A DNA stretch of 64,000 nucleotides. Source: Acidobacteriota bacterium. GTDB lineage: Bacteria > Acidobacteriota > Terriglobia > Terriglobales > Acidobacteriaceae. The notes under the pieces are model-generated. The model did not search any database, was not told the DNA's origin, and worked only from the letters and a program-made list of their open reading frames with translations. Made by a program: the position numbers and the translations under genes. Shown here one piece after another: positions 1-8,171 of this stretch. Location: positions 62,001-126,000 of the forward strand of contig JAFDVQ010000005.1 in the NCBI GenBank assembly GCA_018268915.1, read 5' to 3'. Position 1 is the stretch's first letter. Each line of letters begins with the position of its first letter.

Positions 1-647
1 GGATCCGTCCCATTCTTGCCGTAGTTCCAGACAACCGGGATCAGGAACTGGTCGTCGACTTTCCGGACCCAGACTTCTGGCCTCGGATGCGAGCTCTTGA
101 AGCATACGGAGCCACGATCGCTCTGCACGGCTTCCAGCACACTTGCAACAGCTCAGGCCGATCACTACTTTCTCTTCACTCTCGAACCGAATTCGCCGGC
201 GTTCCCGAAAACATCCAACGTAAATGGATTCGAGCAGGTCTCGACATCCTGCGCGGACACGGCCTTTCTCCTCGCCTCTTCGTCGCCCCGCGCCACGGCT
301 TCGACTCCGCGACGCTGCACGCGCTTAAACAAGAAGGCCTTCCCTTTCTATCCGACGGATTTTCGAACCGCCCATTCCAACGCGAAGGTGTGATCTGGAT
401 CCCCCAGCAACTATGGGAGCCTGTCGAGCGACCAGAAGGCCTGTGGACGATCTGCCTTCACACAAACACGTCCGCTTCTTTTCTTGAGAACCGGCTCGAC
501 CTGTTCCTGCACGAACGCGCCGATCAGTTCACAAGCTTCGAGGAAGTGATCTCCACCGAAAGCGCAAACCAACTGACGTGGCGAGAACGGCTACGTGAAA
601 TAGCGACGCTTCAACGAATCAGGCTACGGTCGGCCCTGGCCCTTTGA
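1..647 (+). CDS. DUF2334 / polysaccharide-deacetylase-like protein, 5'-truncated
   Basis: The reading frame is open from base 3 of the window to the stop at 645-647, so the true start lies upstream. The internal Met at 87 is not a convincing start because the coding sequence before it reads through without a break (IRPILAVVPDNRD...). The motif ALHGFQH followed by a block ending APRHGFD resembles the histidine-bearing blocks of DUF2334, a branch of the carbohydrate esterase 4 / polysaccharide deacetylase superfamily. Such proteins are thought to act on cell-surface or secreted polysaccharides. Only about 215 C-terminal residues are visible, so the N-terminal metal-binding Asp cannot be checked. 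The gene is convergent with the next one. The family call is by motif memory only. Confidence 0.6.
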   Translation, partial: IRPILAVVPDNRDQELVVDFPDPDFWPRMRALEAYGATIALHGFQHTCNSSGRSLLSLHSRTEFAGVPENIQRKWIRAGLDILRGHGLSPRLFVAPRHGFDSATLHALKQEGLPFLSDGFSNRPFQREGVIWIPQQLWEPVERPEGLWTICLHTNTSASFLENRLDLFLHERADQFTSFEEVISTESANQLTWRERLREIATLQRIRLRSALAL

Positions 648-662
648 GAGAACGGCGCAGCG

Positions 663-1121
663 TCAGTGCGCGTAACCGAAGACGCCGCAGACCTCGTTGG
701 AACTGGATAGAGCCTCAGCAGTGAGCACCGGCATGGTTGCCCCGGAGAACAGTGCAACATGCAGCGTCCGATCCTGAACGTAAGTCGCCATCCATTGCGT
801 CTCTTCGGATCCGCAAAGCGTATTGTGGTGCAGGAAGCGCTTATCCGCAGGAATGCTCAGGCGATAGAGATTTCCTCCCCCCGCAACATTGCTGTCGACA
901 TCGAACGCCGCGCCGGCCTCAGCTTGTGTCAGCTTCCGAATCGGCGCAAGCGAGTAGCTGAGGAAGTTGATGGTGAGTTTTGATTCCGAGATCACGACGT
1001 CCCCCGTGATCTGATTGGCAGTGTTGCTTTCCGCGCGCCAGTAGCCCTTGTCCTGCGCAATTCCCGCAGCAGGCCAGAGCAGCAACACTGTGACACCAGC
1101 CAGGAGTAGTCCCTTCGTCAT
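663..1121 (-). CDS. Small secreted protein of unknown function
   Basis: This 152-residue protein starts with a clear signal peptide (MTKGLLLAGVTVLLLWPAAG, then AQDKG), which points to periplasmic or extracellular location. An upstream in-frame Met at 1157 would add 12 residues ahead of the signal peptide, so the Met at 1121 is preferred. The mature part is rich in beta-prone segments and has two cysteines (LCGSEETQW and EVCGVFG) that could form a disulphide. I do not recognise the family. It is divergent from ruvC and shares the 1122-1262 intergenic region with it. Confidence 0.6.
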   Translation of the reverse strand: MTKGLLLAGVTVLLLWPAAGIAQDKGYWRAESNTANQITGDVVISESKLTINFLSYSLAPIRKLTQAEAGAAFDVDSNVAGGGNLYRLSIPADKRFLHHNTLCGSEETQWMATYVQDRTLHVALFSGATMPVLTAEALSSSNEVCGVFGYAH

Positions 1122-1262
1122 GCTTCGAGCATGACATCCGGAGAACCGCTTGAGCAAATGATCGCGCTAGTGTTAACGCATTGGCCGCATCAGGTACGTC
1201 CGGTCCGCCTCGCGAGGGCCATTGCATCCAATTACCAGCTTTCGGTTTAGACTTGCAGATAA

Positions 1263-1772
1263 ATGCGAGTATTCGGCATCGACTGTGGCACCGAGATAAC
1301 GGGTTTCGGCGTGGTGGAATCGTTTGAAACCGCCCGCCTTGGCCGCATCGTATGCCTTTCCTCCGGCGCAATCCGGCTGCCCAAAAACAAGTCTCTGCCT
1401 CTTCGGTTAGCTGAGCTGCACCGCACTCTTACAGCCGAGCTCGAGCATTGGCGGCCCGACGTGGTCGCAATCGAAGAAGTCTTCCATTCGGTCAATGCGA
1501 AATCAGCCTTGAAGCTCGGCCAGGTGCGAGGGGTCGCTCTACTGGCGGCAGCTGAGCTGCAACTCAACGTGGCAGAGTATGCGCCGCTCAGTATAAAGTC
1601 GAGTGTCGTAGGCTATGGTCTTGCCAAGAAGGAGCAGGTGCAATTTATGGTGGCAAGGCTCCTCGAGTTGAAAGAGATACCAGAGCCCGCGGATGCCGCT
1701 GACGCCCTGGCGATTGCAATATGTCATCTGCATACCGCTCAGACACTTGCACTACAGGGAGCACAGGCATGA
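1263..1772 (+). CDS. ruvC: Crossover junction endodeoxyribonuclease RuvC
   Basis: RuvC resolves Holliday junctions together with RuvAB during recombinational repair. The 169-residue length fits the family (about 170-180). All four acidic residues expected of the catalytic site are present: Asp7 in GIDCGTEITG, Glu71 in AIEEVFHS, and Asp144 and Asp147 in EPADAADALA. The stop overlaps the next start in an ATGA, which suggests translational coupling to the secreted protein downstream. ruvA and ruvB are not next to it, unlike in many bacteria. The start at 1263 has no strong Shine-Dalgarno sequence but places the first catalytic Asp at the canonical position 7. Confidence 0.95.
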   Translation: MRVFGIDCGTEITGFGVVESFETARLGRIVCLSSGAIRLPKNKSLPLRLAELHRTLTAELEHWRPDVVAIEEVFHSVNAKSALKLGQVRGVALLAAAELQLNVAEYAPLSIKSSVVGYGLAKKEQVQFMVARLLELKEIPEPADAADALAIAICHLHTAQTLALQGAQA

Positions 1773-2422
1773 AAGCTGTCATCCTGGCCCTCATTATCGC
1801 TCTCTGCGGACTGCCTTCGCGCGCCGACCAGGACCGCGTAGTTCAGGTGGAGTTCTCGAACCCGTCGCTCTATCCCGCTCAATGGACTCTGGTTCTGCAC
1901 CCCGATGGCAGCGGACATTTTCGCGCGGAGGGGGGTACCCCCTCGAAGGACTACCCGGAGACGATGTCTCCCGGCAAGATTGATCGCGACGTGCGCCTCA
2001 GTCCCGAGTTCACCAGCCGCATCTTCAAGACCGTGCATGAAGACAAGATCTTGCACGACAAGTGCGAAAGCCACCTCAAGGTGGCCTTTCAGGGCACAAA
2101 GAAGATTCACTACAGTGGACCGGATGCCGAGGGCGGCTGCGAATTCAACTATTCCACAAACAAGCAGATACAGGAATTCGGTGATTCGATGGTTGCGGTT
2201 GGGCAGACCCTCATTGAAGGCGCCCGCCTCGAACTCCTTTATCAGCATGATCCTCTTGGACTTGATAAGGCGATCCAGTTCGTAGTTGAAGCCAGTGAAG
2301 ACGGTCGCATGCAGCAGATCTGCGCTATCCGCCCAATTCTCGAGCGGCTGGAAGACGACCCGCATGTGCTCGATCGCGTGAGGAAGCAGGCACGAATCCT
2401 ACTGGCACGCTCCGGGAGCTGA
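1769..2422 (+). CDS. Secreted protein of unknown function coupled to ruvC
   Basis: A 217-residue protein whose ATG at 1769 lies inside the ruvC stop (ATGA). The start is supported by a signal peptide (MKAVILALIIALCGLPSRA, cleaved near residue 19). The mature part starts QDRVVQVEFSNPSLYPAQW and carries two cysteines (HDKCESH, EGGCEFNY). The C-terminal 50 residues look helical. I do not recognise the family. A longer frame from 1721 is possible but would sit entirely within ruvC. The job of a secreted protein has no obvious link to RuvC, so the coupling may be only transcriptional. Confidence 0.7.
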   Translation: MKAVILALIIALCGLPSRADQDRVVQVEFSNPSLYPAQWTLVLHPDGSGHFRAEGGTPSKDYPETMSPGKIDRDVRLSPEFTSRIFKTVHEDKILHDKCESHLKVAFQGTKKIHYSGPDAEGGCEFNYSTNKQIQEFGDSMVAVGQTLIEGARLELLYQHDPLGLDKAIQFVVEASEDGRMQQICAIRPILERLEDDPHVLDRVRKQARILLARSGS

Positions 2423-2542
2423 ACCCGCCAGGGCCTGAACTTTAAGCGCGACTTTTCCCCGGTTGCGCATGTCTGATGAAGTAGTGGGCTCCCCGAGGTA
2501 AGCATCATCCATCGGGGATGTAGGGGAAAGGGTGGGGGCTCC

Positions 2543-4204
2543 ATGTTTAGCTTGAAGGAGATTCGAGTCAGGTCATCAGTGACCTTGCTGGGGCTTGCTT
2601 TGTCCGTGATTTTGCCGGCAGGGCTCCGAGCTCAGAATTCAGAACCGGATCAACCGCAACAGCCGCGCCCCGACATGCGCGCTGCCCGGCTCAGCTTCGT
2701 TCAAGGTAGCGTTGCACTCACGCAGGGTAGCCAGATCATCGCCGATCCAGCTCTGGTAAATACTCCCCTTTTTGAAGGCACCGTCGTGTCGACGAGAGAA
2801 GACGGACAGGCCGAGCTCCAGTTCGACGATGGAAGCGTAGCGCGCCTGTCACCCAACAGCTCTCTCCAAATCGCGATCCTTCGGCAGGACAGCGGTTCCG
2901 GCAAGGCTGAGGTGCTGCTCAACAGCGGACTTGGATATTTCGAGTTCTCGGGCACTGGGTCGAACCAGACCACGGCGCGTTTCGGAGATAGCTCCATAAA
3001 CGCAACGGGCTTCACCGTCATCCGTATGGATCTGGATAATCCTCCGGGGGAACTCGCTGTCTTCACGGGCAATGCACATCTCGATCGCGCCGGTCTTTCA
3101 CTTGACTTGCATGCCGGCCAGAGTGTCGCGTTGAACGGGGCCAACCCGAGCCAGTACAACCTGGCTGAAACCATCGAACCAAATTCGTGGGACGTGTGGA
3201 ATGCCGACCGAGACCAGGATCTGAACTCGCAGGAATCTGCCAGGACCGCGGCGACTGGCAACCAGCCGAACAGTAGCAATCCAGCATGGGGCGATCTTGA
3301 CGCAAACGGCAACTGGTACAACGTACCTGGGCAAGGCTATGTGTGGTCTCCGTATGAAGCTGCCAATGCCAGTTGGGATCCGTACGGCTGCGGCAACTGG
3401 GTCTACACACCGCAGTTCGGCTATATCTGGGTTTCGTGCGAATCCTGGGGCTACATGCCATACACAGCCGGGTACTGGAACTATTACGACGACTTCGGTT
3501 GGGGATGGACTCCGGGCTACGGGTATCCATGGTGGTATTCCGGCGGCTGGCTGTGCAACGTGGGAAACCGTCCGCATCGATATGAACCGCCGCATCGCCC
3601 CGGGCACGGTCCGGCGCATCCAGTTGAACCGATCCGGCGCGGCGGCTTCTATCAGCCGAACCCGGTCATTGCGGTCAATCGAATTCCTGGAGTTCCAGTC
3701 GCAGCGCCGGCTCACGTCGCAGGAAAAGCAGCCACCATCGCCGGCTCCCTGGTTGAGCCCATCAAGCCGCTTTCACCTCGGCCGGTATACGGCCACGTGG
3801 GCCAGACCGTTTCAGGACGGGCGGGTCTGGGAAATTCAGGCTCCGGTGTTGGCAACACCAGCGGCTATAACCCGTGGGCTAACTCGCCGGGAACCCAGCG
3901 CTCAGCCAGTTGGGGCGCACCGGCAACCGGGAGCGGATATCGCCCGTCGACCGGAGGACCATCCCGAGCGCCGACAGCATCGCCCTACTCCGGTGGCGCG
4001 TACCGTTCTCCTCAAGCCAGCCCGTACGCGGGAGGTGGAGGAACTTACCGTCCGCCGAGTTCGGGATCGTCTGGTGGCTATCGGCCATCTGCTCCAAGTC
4101 CTGCTCCCCGCTCGGGCGGTGGCGGAGGCTCTGCACCGCACGTCAGCAGCGGTGGAGGAGGGGGCGGAGGCGGAAGCCACGTGAGCGCCTCGCCGCATAA
4201 ATAG
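2543..4204 (+). CDS. FecR-domain secreted protein with Trp/Tyr-rich middle and Pro/Gly-rich tail
   Basis: The 553-residue protein has a signal peptide (residues 1-30, ending ALSVILPAGLRAQ). A FecR-type beta domain follows at about 45-175 (LSFVQGSVALTQG, DDGSVARLSPNS, ALFTG-like strands). A DUF6600-like region rich in Trp, Tyr and Gly (GYVWSPYE, WGYMPYTAGYW, FGWGWTPGYGYPWW) covers about 250-345. A low-complexity tail of Pro, Ser and Gly ends in runs of glycine. This architecture is common in Acidobacteria and some Proteobacteria, and the proteins are presumed to be envelope- or surface-associated rather than true FecR anti-sigma regulators. No sigma factor gene is adjacent. Function is unknown. 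Confidence 0.8.
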   Translation: MFSLKEIRVRSSVTLLGLALSVILPAGLRAQNSEPDQPQQPRPDMRAARLSFVQGSVALTQGSQIIADPALVNTPLFEGTVVSTREDGQAELQFDDGSVARLSPNSSLQIAILRQDSGSGKAEVLLNSGLGYFEFSGTGSNQTTARFGDSSINATGFTVIRMDLDNPPGELAVFTGNAHLDRAGLSLDLHAGQSVALNGANPSQYNLAETIEPNSWDVWNADRDQDLNSQESARTAATGNQPNSSNPAWGDLDANGNWYNVPGQGYVWSPYEAANASWDPYGCGNWVYTPQFGYIWVSCESWGYMPYTAGYWNYYDDFGWGWTPGYGYPWWYSGGWLCNVGNRPHRYEPPHRPGHGPAHPVEPIRRGGFYQPNPVIAVNRIPGVPVAAPAHVAGKAATIAGSLVEPIKPLSPRPVYGHVGQTVSGRAGLGNSGSGVGNTSGYNPWANSPGTQRSASWGAPATGSGYRPSTGGPSRAPTASPYSGGAYRSPQASPYAGGGGTYRPPSSGSSGGYRPSAPSPAPRSGGGGGSAPHVSSGGGGGGGGSHVSASPHK

Positions 4205-4210
4205 AAGTCA

Positions 4211-5068
4211 CTATTTGGTATCGAGAGGTGGGGCCGTTTCGCCGAGCGAGATGGCCCCACTCTTTTGCAGGGCGCGCCACAGACTCGCTAGCGTCTCAAG
4301 AGCTAGCTCCTCGGCCCGCGCCTTGGCGTCAATTCCCGAGTGTGCGAGAGCGTTGGAGATGACATTGGCGGGGATCTCAGCGGCTCGGAGATTGTTCGCG
4401 AGAGTCTTCCGTTTCAAAGCAAATACTCGCCGAAGAAAATTCAGAAACGAATCACGATCCAGCCCGAGTTCATCCCAGCGAGGCGCGAAGCGCCAACGAA
4501 ACACCGTGGAGTGCACTTCAGGTGGTGGCGAAAAAGCGCTCGGGGGCAAAGTGAATAAGGCCTCAACCGGACCATGCATTTGCACCATGACCGAAAGCAG
4601 ACCGTAGTCCCGCGAGCTCGGCTTCGCAGTGACGCGATCCGCCACTTCACGCTGCACCATCAACACCGCTCGATCCAGACAGTCCGCGCTGTTCGCGAGC
4701 TTCGTTAGGATCGGCGATGTAATGTAGTAGGGCAGATTGCCGACAACGATGAGCTTTTCGCCTGCTGCCCGTGATGCGGCTTCAAAGTCGAAAGCAAGGA
4801 CATCGACGGTCTCGATCGTTATGTTCGACCCTACTGCAGCATCAGATCCAGAAAAATGAGACGACAACTGTGCAGCAAGTATCGGATCTACTTCGAGAGC
4901 AACCACTCGTCCGGCTTTCGATGAAAGCTCTCGAGTAATGGCGCCGCGACCCGGGCCAATCTCGATGACACTACGCCCGGAGCAATCACCAAGTCCCGCA
5001 ATGATTCGTCGGATCGCCTGCTCATCTCGAAGGAAGTTCTGCCCAAGCTTGGATTTTGGCGGCACCAT
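4211..5068 (-). CDS. rsmA: 16S rRNA dimethyladenosine transferase RsmA (KsgA)
   Basis: RsmA dimethylates two adjacent adenosines near the 3' end of 16S rRNA (A1518 and A1519 in E. coli numbering) during small-subunit assembly. Diagnostic motifs are KLGQNFL at 7-13, the SAM-binding VIEIGPGRGAIT at about 34-45 and the adenosine-site NLPYYITSPI at 111-120. The length of 285 residues is close to the usual 270-290. It lies downstream of the acetyltransferase gene on the same strand with a 47-base gap, so the two may be co-transcribed. The 3' end carries the hairpin that probably terminates the convergent gene. Confidence 0.96.
   Translation of the reverse strand: MVPPKSKLGQNFLRDEQAIRRIIAGLGDCSGRSVIEIGPGRGAITRELSSKAGRVVALEVDPILAAQLSSHFSGSDAAVGSNITIETVDVLAFDFEAASRAAGEKLIVVGNLPYYITSPILTKLANSADCLDRAVLMVQREVADRVTAKPSSRDYGLLSVMVQMHGPVEALFTLPPSAFSPPPEVHSTVFRWRFAPRWDELGLDRDSFLNFLRRVFALKRKTLANNLRAAEIPANVISNALAHSGIDAKARAEELALETLASLWRALQKSGAISLGETAPPLDTK
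4228..4265 (+). terminator. Intrinsic terminator for the FecR-domain gene, embedded in the rsmA 3' end
   Basis: GTGGGGCC (4228-4235) and GGCCCCAC (4253-4260) form a perfect 8-bp GC stem, followed on the plus strand by TCTTTT. It lies 24 bases after the FecR-protein stop. The same bases encode the C-terminus of RsmA on the other strand, so the hairpin is constrained by both genes. Confidence 0.6.
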
Positions 5069-5115
5069 TTGATGTTAGCTGAATGATCTGTGAACGCCTC
5101 GGCTCGGAATTACGG

Positions 5116-5886
5116 TCAGTCTTCGCGCTTGATGACTGCAAGTTCCAGCGTTCGTCGCTGAACAAATCCAAGCGTGCGATAGAGAGAGACAGCTGGATTG
5201 TGCGCGAAAGCATGAAGGAAGGGGGTCGCCCCTTCGTCGCGAATATCCTGAATGACTTTGCTCATTAGAACGCCTGCGTAGCCGCGTCCGCGAGCATCTG
5301 GATGCGTGCACACCGCGCTCACTTCTACGAAGCCTGGCACTCGCATCCGCTGTCCCGCCATCGCGAGCAGTCGTTCACCCGCGAGGATGCCGTAGAAATT
5401 CCCAAGCTCAATCGTCCGATCTCGAAACGGCCCAGGCTCAGTGAGTGTCGCCAGCTCAATCATTGCCGAGACATCGGAAGTGCTGAGTCGGCGCAGGATG
5501 ACTCCTTCCGGCAGAGATTTCGCTTCAACCAGTTTCGGCTCACGGCAGACCATCTGTGTCAGCTGCCCACCACGGAACAGACTCCAACCCGCTGGCAATG
5601 CGGGAGCGTCCTGCAAAAATAGGCCAAGCAGGCCGTCCGGTCCGGCAAGAACACGCAGAGCATCATAGCTATCGAGCGACTGGTCAGGTGCTCCGGCCAG
5701 GGGCCCGATCGAAGGAAGGTAGCGTCTGGCTTCTTTCTCTCGAACGGCCTGTGAACGTTGCTCTATTCGCAAAGCGTTCCAAATTGGGTTGTCGAGAAGC
5801 TCGTCACTCAGTATGAAGCTGCCCGATTCGGAATTGATCACGGTTGTCGCGCCGCTTTCATCAGGGTGCATAAGTGAGAGATGCAC
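5116..5886 (-). CDS. GNAT-family N-acetyltransferase
   Basis: A 256-residue protein with a C-terminal GNAT domain (about 125-250). The acetyl-CoA pyrophosphate loop is visible as VCTHPDARGRGYAGVLM, matching the Q/R-x-x-G-x-G/A pattern, and it is followed by HAFAHNPAVSLYRTLGF, the usual N-P-A-x-x-L-Y-x-x-x-G-F strand-helix block. The N-terminal half (about 1-110) resembles the divergent first repeat of double-GNAT proteins but lacks a clear acetyl-CoA motif. The acceptor is unknown. It is divergent from glgA and probably heads a two-gene unit with rsmA. Confidence 0.85.
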   Translation of the reverse strand: MHLSLMHPDESGATTVINSESGSFILSDELLDNPIWNALRIEQRSQAVREKEARRYLPSIGPLAGAPDQSLDSYDALRVLAGPDGLLGLFLQDAPALPAGWSLFRGGQLTQMVCREPKLVEAKSLPEGVILRRLSTSDVSAMIELATLTEPGPFRDRTIELGNFYGILAGERLLAMAGQRMRVPGFVEVSAVCTHPDARGRGYAGVLMSKVIQDIRDEGATPFLHAFAHNPAVSLYRTLGFVQRRTLELAVIKRED

Positions 5887-5991
5887 CTACGGAATCCTCT
5901 GACGCAAAGAATGCGTCAAAAGGTAGGTTGTACACTTGGCGGTTGAACTCGAGTCACTTCAGAAGCAGTATCCGCCACAGGGAGAAATTGA

Positions 5992-7446
5992 ATGCAGATC
6001 GTTTTTGCCGCTTCAGAGGCCGCTCCATTTGCAAAGACCGGTGGATTGGCTGACGTCGTAGGCGCGTTGCCCCGGGAAATCGCAAAACTCGGCCACGAAG
6101 TCTCCGTTTACTTACCGCTGTACAGCACTGTTCGCCCTCATCTTGAGAAAGAGCCAACGTATAGCGTCCGCTCGATCACGATTCCCTTCCCGCACGGCAA
6201 TCGATTCGCGGGCATGGTCGACGGCGGCGATCGCAACGGAGTCAGGTACTACTTTGTCGATTGTCCCGAATACTTCGACCGTCAAGGCTTGTATGGGAAC
6301 AACGGCGACAGCTATAGCGACAACGCAGAACGCTTTGGCCTCTATTGCCGTGCAGTGATCGAAGCGACGAAGATCTTGGGTGTGCCTGATGTCTTCCACG
6401 TTCACGATTGGCAGGCCGCCTTGCTTCCGGTTCTCCTGCGAACCGTTTACGCTGCTGACGCGCAGCTCAGGCAGGCAGCCTCAGTCCTCACGATTCACAA
6501 TGCGGGCTATCAGGGCTGGTTCCCACCTGCAACCATTGATCAACTGCTCCTTCCGTGGGAACTGTTCACATACGACAAGCTTGAGCACTACAACAGCCTC
6601 AACTTCCTTAAAGGCGGAGTTGTATATTCAGACCTGATCACGACAGTGAGCCCCACCTATGCCGAAGAGGTCCAGACCGCTGAATTCGGCAATGGCCTCG
6701 ATGGTGCTCTCCGCCAGAGGAGTGCTGATCTACGCGGCATACTCAACGGTGTGGACTACACAGAATGGGACCCTGCCACGGATGGAAATCTGGCCGGGCA
6801 CTATTCTCCCCTCGACCTGAGCGGAAAGCGGGATTGCCGCAAGGACCTGCTGCACGCGTTTGGTCTCGAGGTTCCGGATACAACGCCTGTGATTGGAATC
6901 TGCTCCCGTTTTGCATCGCAAAAGGGATTTGATCTTCTTGAACAGATTGCTGGGCGTCTGGCCGAACGCGATGTCGCTGTCGTCGCTCTCGGGACCGGAG
7001 AGCCCAACTACGAGAAGTTCTTCCGTGATTTCGCATTTGCGAATGCCGGAAGGTTTTCCGTCCAGATTCGATACGACGATGCCATGGCCCACAAGATTGA
7101 AGCCGGCGCAGACGTCTTCCTCATGCCCAGCCACTTCGAACCATGCGGCCTGAATCAGATTTACGCTTTGAAGTATGGAACTGTTCCTGTTGTTCGGGAC
7201 ACAGGTGGCCTGAAGGACACAATCGAGGAATGGAACCCTGAGTTGCAAACCGGCACAGGTTTCAAATTCACGGATTACAACGCAGAAGCCCTGCTCAGCG
7301 CCATCGACAGCGCGCTCGCGGCATTCACGGTTAAGACGCAGTGGAAACAGCTAATGGAGAACGCGATGGCCCAGAATTTCAGTTGGGAAAAGCCAGCTCG
7401 GGAGTACGCAGCTGTCTACGAGGATGCAGCCCGCAAGCGTGCCTGA
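5992..7446 (+). CDS. glgA: Glycogen synthase (ADP-glucose, GT5 family)
   Basis: GlgA transfers glucose from ADP-glucose to the non-reducing end of an alpha-1,4-glucan. The 484-residue length matches bacterial GlgA. The ADP-glucose-binding motif KTGGLADVVGALP is at 15-27. Other family blocks are VHDWQAALLP, TIHNAGYQG, KGGVVYSDLITTVSPTYAEE, ICSRFASQKGFDL, and the C-terminal MPSHFEPCGLNQIYALKYGTVPVVRDTGGL that holds the catalytic Glu and the phosphate loop. A purine-rich AGGGAG precedes the ATG. It stands alone without glgB or glgC and ends at a strong hairpin, which points to a single-gene transcript. Confidence 0.96.
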   Translation: MQIVFAASEAAPFAKTGGLADVVGALPREIAKLGHEVSVYLPLYSTVRPHLEKEPTYSVRSITIPFPHGNRFAGMVDGGDRNGVRYYFVDCPEYFDRQGLYGNNGDSYSDNAERFGLYCRAVIEATKILGVPDVFHVHDWQAALLPVLLRTVYAADAQLRQAASVLTIHNAGYQGWFPPATIDQLLLPWELFTYDKLEHYNSLNFLKGGVVYSDLITTVSPTYAEEVQTAEFGNGLDGALRQRSADLRGILNGVDYTEWDPATDGNLAGHYSPLDLSGKRDCRKDLLHAFGLEVPDTTPVIGICSRFASQKGFDLLEQIAGRLAERDVAVVALGTGEPNYEKFFRDFAFANAGRFSVQIRYDDAMAHKIEAGADVFLMPSHFEPCGLNQIYALKYGTVPVVRDTGGLKDTIEEWNPELQTGTGFKFTDYNAEALLSAIDSALAAFTVKTQWKQLMENAMAQNFSWEKPAREYAAVYEDAARKRA

Positions 7447-7480
7447 CCGATTAGCGGGACACATGATGGTTGCAGTGAAA

Positions 7481-7503
7481 AGCCCCCGAAGGTTTCGGGG
7501 GCT
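7481..7503. terminator. Bidirectional terminator between glgA and the ferritin-like gene
   Basis: AGCCCCCGAA and TTCGGGGGCT form a GC-rich stem with a short loop between two convergent genes. T-rich stretches follow on both strands (TTCTTC on plus, TTTTC on minus). It sits 34 bases after glgA. Confidence 0.75.
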
Positions 7504-7522
7504 TCTTCACATCATCTGGAAC

Positions 7523-8008
7523 CTATGCTCCCTGTGGAAGCACCTTCGGCACATCAATGCCAACGGCTGTCGCGAGGTCATGCTGGTGTTCCTGCTCCTG
7601 CGCGATGATCTTCCGCAGCTGCTCGGCCAGGGCATAGTGGCCCAGGCTCTCAGCCTGCTGCACCCGTTGGCGGTAATTGCTGATGGTTTCCGTCTCGTTA
7701 TCGAGATCGAACTGAAGCATATCCTCCGGTTTTTCCGACAGCTTGACTGGCTTTGGAGTGGCAGTTGGCATTCCACCGAGGTAGTCAACCTGATCCGCGA
7801 TGATCAGCGCGTGCTGTAATTCTTCAGCCGCATGCTTCTTCAATTCACCCGCGATGCTCATCCATTTCGCACCTTTTAGCACATTGCTGTAAACCGTATA
7901 CGCGATAACAGCCTGGTACTCGCGGGCAAGATCTTCATTTAGAGCCTTAATCAGATCCTGGACTGCTTTCTCGCTCTTCTGGTCTTTCTCGTTTTTCAGG
8001 TCGGGCAT
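7523..8008 (-). CDS. Ferritin-like (bacterioferritin/Dps-type) four-helix protein
   Basis: A 161-residue ferritin-like protein. The predicted helices carry carboxylate/histidine iron-ligand patterns: LAREYQAVIAYTVYS near 29-43, LKKHAAEELQHALII near 57-71, NETETISNYRQRV near 105-117 and IAQEQEHQHDLATAV near 134-148. E-x-x-H pairs on helices 2 and 4 (EELQH and EQEH) are those of a di-iron site. These proteins oxidise and store iron or protect from peroxide. Several subfamilies have this layout, so bacterioferritin versus a DUF-type ferritin-like protein is not resolved. The multicopper oxidase is divergent from it, which could indicate shared metal or oxidative-stress control. Confidence 0.88.
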   Translation of the reverse strand: MPDLKNEKDQKSEKAVQDLIKALNEDLAREYQAVIAYTVYSNVLKGAKWMSIAGELKKHAAEELQHALIIADQVDYLGGMPTATPKPVKLSEKPEDMLQFDLDNETETISNYRQRVQQAESLGHYALAEQLRKIIAQEQEHQHDLATAVGIDVPKVLPQGA

Positions 8009-8045
8009 TCTGTCTCCCTTTTCAAGAAATTGACACCAAACATGC

Positions 8046-8061
8046 GTGTCTCTGTAGACAC
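8046..8061. promoter_or_regulatory. Inverted repeat in the ferritin / multicopper oxidase divergent region
   Basis: GTGTCT-CTGT-AGACAC is a perfect 6-bp inverted repeat, 37 bases upstream of the ferritin-like start and 110 bases upstream of the oxidase start. It could be a metal- or redox-responsive operator. No regulator gene is adjacent, so this is only a candidate. Confidence 0.3.
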
Positions 8062-8171
8062 TGCGTCAGATGCAGATCGTCAAGAAATTGTTGGTTATTA
8101 ATTTTCGTCAAATGCAAACCAACCCATCTTGAAAAGGCATCGTATGTAGTAAAAGTTGCCTTGGGGGCCCA